A stretch of 46,850 nucleotides of DNA, from contig NZ_JACJRC010000035.1 of NCBI RefSeq assembly GCF_014697025.1, positions 1 to 46,850 on the forward strand, written 5' to 3'. Below the pieces are notes generated by a model. It did no database searches. It worked only from the letters and a program-made list of their open reading frames with translations, and was not told the DNA's origin. The translations under genes and the position numbers were made by a program. Shown here one piece after another: positions 42,313 through 46,850 of this stretch (positions within the stretch are counted from its first letter, which is position 1; each line of letters begins with the position of its first letter). This stretch comes from Alkalinema sp. FACHB-956 (lineage in GTDB: Bacteria; Cyanobacteriota; Cyanobacteriia; Leptolyngbyales; Leptolyngbyaceae).

Positions 42313-45300
42313 TCATTCTGGATTCCTCCCCTGTCCCCATAACTCCTTCCAGTTATAGTTCACACTGTCTGCCTTAAAGTCTGGCTCCTTCTGGAAGGGG
42401 TTCAGCACATACCGCACCACACACCCATTATCTCCAACGTTATAAGTCCCCTTCGTACTGGAAACCTTAAACGCATCCCCTTCAGGAAAATCCGCCGACT
42501 CTGGCACCTGCACCAACGCCAGCACAAAGTTTTCTGGCTTATTCAGTGCGGTCAAGATTTCATTCTTCGTAACCGTAACCGTTTCTGCCCCCTTAATCCG
42601 TCCCTTCACCTCAATAAACTTCACCCGTCCCGGTTGCTCTCCATTTCCCGGAACCCGCGATTCAACATCATAGCCGCACTTCTCTCGACTGACATCTTTT
42701 GGGTCATGCCCCAACGCCCGCTCCGCTGCCATCACCGTCTGCATTGCCAACATCTCAACCCGCTTCGTCTCCCTGGCAAACAAATCAGCCTCCGATCGCC
42801 GCTTGCCCTGCGCCCGTTGCAGAAATCCGATCGGGATAACCAACGCCCCACCCACCACCACCGGCGGCAGGGGAGACAGCTTCCGTTCCTGCTCCAATTC
42901 CGTCAACCGTCGCTGGAGGCGAGACTCCAATTCATCAGCTCTGGCTCTGGCTTTCGCTGAGTTGATCTTGGCGTTGACCTTACCTGCCGCTTCCTGCTGC
43001 TTCAACTGCTCCGCCTGCTGATCCCAGTAATAGATCTCCTTAGTCAGCCGCTCCTTGACTGCCTTCATCGTCTTGGCAACCAAATCCTCTTTGCGCTGCT
43101 TCACCTCTCGCAAATGCTCCGGCATCAAATGAGCGATCGCATACTTCGTTGCCTGGGGTTCCAGATTATTCTTCAGCCAATCCTGCTCCAAAACTGGGGT
43201 AATGAACGGTTTCTCCTCTTCACGCAACGGTCGGTAGTTGAGATAGGGTGCATACCCAGCATTCTGAGTATTGCCCTCCCCATCAATTTCCACATACTGC
43301 ATCCGTCGCGACACCACCCGGCGCTTACCGCTGCTGTCGGTACTGGCATCCTGGATCGAATGCTCCAGATAAACCAGCGCCCGTACCTGTTCACCAAAAT
43401 CATTCTCATCCACCAGCACCGCTCCTTGCTTCAGCAAGTCTCGATGCCGTTCCAGCGTAATCTCCGTCACCGCTTCCAGCAGAGGATGCCCCGGACAGAT
43501 AAAGGCAGCTGGGGGCTTGCCGGGGACATTAATCAGTCCCTTCTCAAAACAAATCCGCTCGTAGCTCCGCAGAATCGGTTCCCTCACTCCAATCTGCCGA
43601 TCCTGGCTACGAATAATTGCCGGAACGTGGGTAATCTCATACCGCTTAGGTTCCCGCTGCTTGGCAGTTCCTCCCAAATTGGCAAACGCCTCCAGGAAGA
43701 ATGCCGCAATAAAGTGGGGCTGGAGCCGCCGAGCCTCTGCCCGCTCCATGTCTTCTCGAATCTGCTGCACTCTGGAGGCATCCATCGTGTCTCGCGCCAG
43801 TGCCCGCTCTTCCAACAGTTCGCGCAACCGTTGCTGATCCAGACGGTCTGCCACCACTTGATTCAGCTTTGCCCGAATATCAGGGCGATCGCCGTATCGA
43901 ATGGCTTCAATCAAAAGGTCGCGTAGGTCTTTGCCTGCGATCGCCTTACCCAATACATCAAAGACTTTACCGCCCAATGCCTTCTGTTCGAGATCCAGCT
44001 TGCCGAGCAGCGTCAGGTACACCTCACCCTCACGGGTTTCCTCTGCTACCAGGTTCCAAAGATGGCACACTTCCGTTTGTCCAATCCGGTGAATCCGTCC
44101 AAACCGTTGTTCTAGCCGATTCGGGTTCCAGGGCAGGTCGTAGTTCACCATCAAATGCGCCCGTTGCAAATTTATCCCTTCTCCAGCCGCATCCGTTGCC
44201 AGCAGCACTTGAACCGTCACATCCTGCTTGAAGGACTCCTCTGCCTTCTTGCGTTGTTCGCGTCCCATACCACCATGGATCATGACAACGGCTTCAGAGC
44301 GACCAATGAGCGTCCGAATGCGATCGGCAAGGTAATTGAGCGTGTCGCGGTGTTCGGTAAAAATCACCAGCTTGCGGCGATGCCCATGTGCGTCAAACAG
44401 CTCTGCCTCGTTTTGCAAGAGGTTGGAGAGTTCCTCCCACTTCTTATCCTTACCGCTGCGTTTCACCTTCAGCGCCAACTGCTCAATCTGATTCAGTTGC
44501 TCAATTTCAGCTTGTAGTTCAGCCACCGTCCGCGCTGCCGTCGCCTGGTCCACCACTTCCTCTTCGGTAGACTCCCGCTCATCCTCTGGCACATCATCAA
44601 AGTCGTCTTCCCAGTCCTCCGGGTCGATCGTGCGCCCAAAATCAAGACGGGCACCCAGTCCTTGCTTGAAGGCTTCCTCATCTTGAAGTCGTTTCTGCAA
44701 CCGCTCCCGGCGACGATGGATTGACTGATAAATTGCTTCTGGAGAAGATGCCAACCGCCGTTGAAGAATGGTCAACGCAAAGCCAACCGTACCCTTGCGC
44801 CCATTGTTCTCCAAATTTTCTGCCCGATCGAACTCGTTTCGCACATACTCCGTGACCTTGTGATAAAGCTGCTGCTCCAGGTCTGAAAGACGGTAGCCAA
44901 CGGTATACGCTTTACGTTCTGGGAACAGGGGCTTGCCGTCAAACTTGAGCAAGTCTTCCTTCACCAACCGTCGCATCAAGTCCGAAGTATCGGTCGTGTT
45001 GGTGCCCCCTCGGAACCGACCCTCAAAGCGATCGCCATCCAGCAATGCCATAAACAGTTGAAAGTCTTCCTCTTTCCCGTTGTGGGGTGTTGCCGTCATC
45101 AACAACAGGTGACGAGTAATGTCCCCCAGCAGCTTGCCCAGTTTGTACCGCTTCGTCTCTTTGACCTCACCCCCAAAAAAAGAGGCGGACATCTTATGTG
45201 CCTCGTCGCAGATCACCAAGTCCCAATCGGTCTGTGCCAGCTTCGCCTGCAAATCGTCATTTCGACTCAGCTTGTCCAAACGCACAATAAGTAAGGGAAT

Positions 45301-45894
45301 TTCGGTAAAGGCATTCCCCGTTCGCGCCGCCTCAATGCGATCGTTCGTCAGAATTTCAAACGGCAGATGGAATTTCTGGAATAGTTCATCCTGCCACTGA
45401 GCCGCCAAACTGCCAGGACAAACCACCAGGCATCGGTGCAGATCCCCCCGGATTAGCAACTCCCGCATCAACAACCCAGCCATAATCGTCTTTCCGGCTC
45501 CAGGGTCATCCGCCAGCAAAAACCGTAAAGGTTGCCGGGGAATCATCTCCCCATAGACTGCCGTGATCTGGTGTGGCAAAGGTTCAACCAGCGACGTATG
45601 AACTGCTAACAGTGGATCGAAGAGGTGCGCCAGTCGAATTCGATGTGCCTCTGACACCAAACGCAGTACGGCTCCATCCCCATCAAAACTCCAGGGTTGC
45701 CCAGTGGTGACAATCTCCAAGTCAGGTTCGCGATCGCGCAAAACCAGTTCATGACCCAGATTGCCAGTGGCATCCTTATAAACCAGTTCAATCACATCAT
45801 CGCTATGCTGGGTCACATCCACGATAATGACATGGTGATTCGGCAGAATCCCTTTAACCGTCGTGCCGCGAACCAAGTCCTCAAGCTGAACCAT
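42313..45894 (-). CDS. SNF2-type helicase with C-terminal DUF3883 nuclease-like domain (HmaA/DrmD-like)
   Basis: A 1193-residue protein. Walker A is LADDPGAGKT (about 127-136), the Walker B box CDEAH (229-233), then LMTATPHNGK, and the second RecA lobe holds LLATDAAGEGINLQRA and QRFGRIHRIGQ (near 600-625). The C-terminus has GYDVESR, KFIEVKGR and a following Lys/Thr/Asn pattern: DUF3883, a PD-(D/E)XK-related domain that in many defence helicases may recognise or cut DNA. A good CCAGGAG ribosome site precedes ATG 45894. It is the first intact gene of the defence operon, after a broken XRE regulator whose end overlaps its start. Confidence 0.9.
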   Translation of the reverse strand: MVQLEDLVRGTTVKGILPNHHVIIVDVTQHSDDVIELVYKDATGNLGHELVLRDREPDLEIVTTGQPWSFDGDGAVLRLVSEAHRIRLAHLFDPLLAVHTSLVEPLPHQITAVYGEMIPRQPLRFLLADDPGAGKTIMAGLLMRELLIRGDLHRCLVVCPGSLAAQWQDELFQKFHLPFEILTNDRIEAARTGNAFTEIPLLIVRLDKLSRNDDLQAKLAQTDWDLVICDEAHKMSASFFGGEVKETKRYKLGKLLGDITRHLLLMTATPHNGKEEDFQLFMALLDGDRFEGRFRGGTNTTDTSDLMRRLVKEDLLKFDGKPLFPERKAYTVGYRLSDLEQQLYHKVTEYVRNEFDRAENLENNGRKGTVGFALTILQRRLASSPEAIYQSIHRRRERLQKRLQDEEAFKQGLGARLDFGRTIDPEDWEDDFDDVPEDERESTEEEVVDQATAARTVAELQAEIEQLNQIEQLALKVKRSGKDKKWEELSNLLQNEAELFDAHGHRRKLVIFTEHRDTLNYLADRIRTLIGRSEAVVMIHGGMGREQRKKAEESFKQDVTVQVLLATDAAGEGINLQRAHLMVNYDLPWNPNRLEQRFGRIHRIGQTEVCHLWNLVAEETREGEVYLTLLGKLDLEQKALGGKVFDVLGKAIAGKDLRDLLIEAIRYGDRPDIRAKLNQVVADRLDQQRLRELLEERALARDTMDASRVQQIREDMERAEARRLQPHFIAAFFLEAFANLGGTAKQREPKRYEITHVPAIIRSQDRQIGVREPILRSYERICFEKGLINVPGKPPAAFICPGHPLLEAVTEITLERHRDLLKQGAVLVDENDFGEQVRALVYLEHSIQDASTDSSGKRRVVSRRMQYVEIDGEGNTQNAGYAPYLNYRPLREEEKPFITPVLEQDWLKNNLEPQATKYAIAHLMPEHLREVKQRKEDLVAKTMKAVKERLTKEIYYWDQQAEQLKQQEAAGKVNAKINSAKARARADELESRLQRRLTELEQERKLSPLPPVVVGGALVIPIGFLQRAQGKRRSEADLFARETKRVEMLAMQTVMAAERALGHDPKDVSREKCGYDVESRVPGNGEQPGRVKFIEVKGRIKGAETVTVTKNEILTALNKPENFVLALVQVPESADFPEGDAFKVSSTKGTYNVGDNGCVVRYVLNPFQKEPDFKADSVNYNWKELWGQGRNPE

Positions 45895-46189
45895 ACGACG
45901 GTGCTCCTGGAGATAGGGGATCAGATGTATACCGTTCTAACAAAGCCTTGCCTGTTTCTCCAAACTCTTGGGCTAACTGCTGTAGCTGCCTAAATAATAG
46001 CGAGGAAGGCTGCATTCTCCCGTTCTCCCATCGGTTTACGGTTTCGTAAGACACACCAACCCGTAGCCCAAACTGCTCCTACGTCAATCCAGAAAATTGG
46101 TTCAACTCTTGGATGAAGCGACCCGATTCTGGCTGTTTGAGTAAGTAGGGCTTTTGCAAAGAAGTTGGGCAGGATATGACGTACATCAT
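45881..46189 (-). pseudogene. XRE-type regulator with an in-frame amber stop
   Basis: ATG 46189 (GGGAG ten bases upstream) to TGA 45881 spans 103 codons. The product would be an XRE helix-turn-helix protein: RFIQELNQFSGLT, EQFGLRVGVSYETVNRWENG, PSSLLFRQLQQLAQEFGE. Codon 37 is TAG (46081-46079) where family members have Gln, a single C-to-T change. The end overlaps the helicase start by 14 bases. As it stands the regulator would be cut before its recognition helix, so operon control may be lost, unless the amber codon is read through or is a sequencing error. Confidence 0.75.
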
Positions 46190-46620
46190 ATTTATGGTTC
46201 TCCCTTCTATGTCAAATACAGCAGCATCTTAACCACCTGAGGTAAGGAAATTTTTCTTAACCATTTCCTTATCTCGCCTTGGTGGGATAACCAAAGCGGT
46301 TGGAAAAGATTACTGAACAATTTGTGCTTAATCATCCAACCCTTGATTTGATGCAATTGGCTAGAAGTCTTCCCCCATTGCATCACTGCACATTGGCTTC
46401 GAGCGATTAATCCACAAAATGAATACATTCATCTTTTCACTGGTACATCAGTTGAATCGACAACTTATCTTTTCCTCTGCTGGGAGTGTCTGAAGCAGGA
46501 TAAATCTCGATACAGATTGTGCTGTTCATCCTCATGAGTTTGTCTAAGCCCACTCACGCTTAAAAAGTCACATGACTTAGAAATGTAGTTCCCGATGGGA
46601 GACTAGATGGCGTGTATGTC
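46190..46620. other. Regulatory region between integrase and defence operon
   Basis: TAAGGAAAT (46243-46251) and ATTTCCTTA (46263-46271) form a 9-bp inverted repeat with an 11-base spacer, about 55-80 bases before the XRE start; it is a good candidate XRE operator. AAGTCACATGACTT (46565-46578), near the integrase stop, is a palindrome. A 73-codon frame (46207-46428) lacks a ribosome site and recognisable sequence, so I do not call it. Confidence 0.45.
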
Positions 46621-46850
46621 TTACTCCCAGGCAGATCGCAGCGCCTCATCAGCTTCCAATTTGCCGACCTCCAAGTACTTCGCCAAATTGCCAATGTCTT
46701 GATGCTGCGTAATCTGCTGAAGTGTCCGCAGACTATGGCCCTTCTCAAAATGCAAATAGGTCAGCAGAGATCGCCGAAAACTATGGGTACTCACCCCCCG
46801 AATCCCCAAATAATCCACCGTCTCCCGCAACGCCTTATCACAGGCCCGAG
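46621..46850 (-). CDS. Tyrosine recombinase/phage-type integrase, C-terminal part (continues at base 415-1)
   Basis: This segment carries the end of the 181-residue recombinase, including the last part of the 99-base overlap. It holds TQHQD (His155) and KYLEV (nucleophilic Tyr164), completing the R-K-HxxR-H-Y set seen in the other part. The stop is TAA at 46623-46621. Confidence 0.9.
   Translation of the reverse strand, partial: RACDKALRETVDYLGIRGVSTHSFRRSLLTYLHFEKGHSLRTLQQITQHQDIGNLAKYLEVGKLEADEALRSAWE
46752..46850. repeat. Terminal direct repeat, right copy
   Basis: Identical to bases 1-99. See the left copy for the argument that this marks a circular molecule. Confidence 0.93.

Noticed and set aside
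35052-45894. DISARM class 1 or a classical type I restriction system
   Set aside because: The helicase is DrmD-like, but drmA/drmB/drmC and hsdS/hsdR are absent; DUF1156 plus DUF499 fits Hma better.
46207-46428. A 73-codon minus-strand frame upstream of the XRE gene
   Set aside because: No ribosome site and no recognisable domain, and it covers the likely operator of the defence operon.
1-46850. tRNA, rRNA or CRISPR loci
   Set aside because: I looked for CCA-ended cloverleaf-like stretches, rRNA cores and repeat-spacer arrays and saw none; a covariance-model scan would be decisive.

Overview
This window is a complete circular replicon, almost certainly a cyanobacterial plasmid. The last 99 bases repeat the first 99 exactly, so the contig closes into a circle of about 46,751 bp. 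One tyrosine-recombinase gene runs across the join. The host call rests on many GCGATCGC (HIP1) and CGATCG sites, on a replication protein of the cyanobacterial CyRepA1 type, and on several protein families typical of cyanobacteria: Uma2 nucleases, AAA-like/WD40 fusions, and VMAP/MoxR systems with formylglycine-generating-enzyme (FGE) domains. I cannot name the genus.

Layout. 0.7-3.1 kb: a glutathionylspermidine-synthase-like gene behind a membrane-anchored coiled-coil protein. 3.3-7.9 kb: a two-gene NTPase pair, TIR-AAA then AAA-WD40. 8.1-12.7 kb: nine tightly overlapping minus-strand genes, mostly small membrane proteins, ending in a membrane-anchored P-loop ATPase. Their promoter carries a perfect palindrome and faces a divergent ribbon-helix-helix (RHH) gene. 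12.9-16.1 kb: small regulators, two Uma2 nucleases and a possible small membrane peptide. 16.15-19.2 kb: the CyRepA1-type replication gene. 19.3-23.2 kb: DNA-binding-like proteins, inverted repeats and a large tyrosine recombinase. 23.3-31.3 kb: a VMAP-type conflict operon (Trypco1, trypsin-VMAP, MoxR ATPase, SAV_2336-FGE) plus a second FGE protein, separated from it by a REP/RAYT mobile unit. 31.4-35.1 kb: a nuclease pseudogene, a Phd/ParE toxin-antitoxin pair, a GIY-YIG protein, a ParA/partner partition locus with repeat arrays, and a MITE. 35.05-46.2 kb: an Hma-like defence operon (SNF2/DUF3883 helicase, DUF1156 methylase, DUF499 HEPN-ATPase) with a broken XRE regulator at its head.

How it fits together. 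CyRepA1, ParA with its partner and the tyrosine recombinases form the maintenance backbone. The toxin-antitoxin pair would stabilise the plasmid. Much of the rest is conflict or defence machinery. The strongest signal is that the C-terminal 25-codon windows of the two FGE proteins differ at 14 codons, with 22 of 23 substitutions at codon positions 1 and 2, while the 11 other codons are identical down to the third base. That is the mark of a diversity-generating retroelement (DGR) target. I see neither a reverse transcriptase nor a template repeat in the window, so diversification would have to act in trans. The 8.1-12.7 kb membrane-protein operon is the best candidate for an undescribed system.
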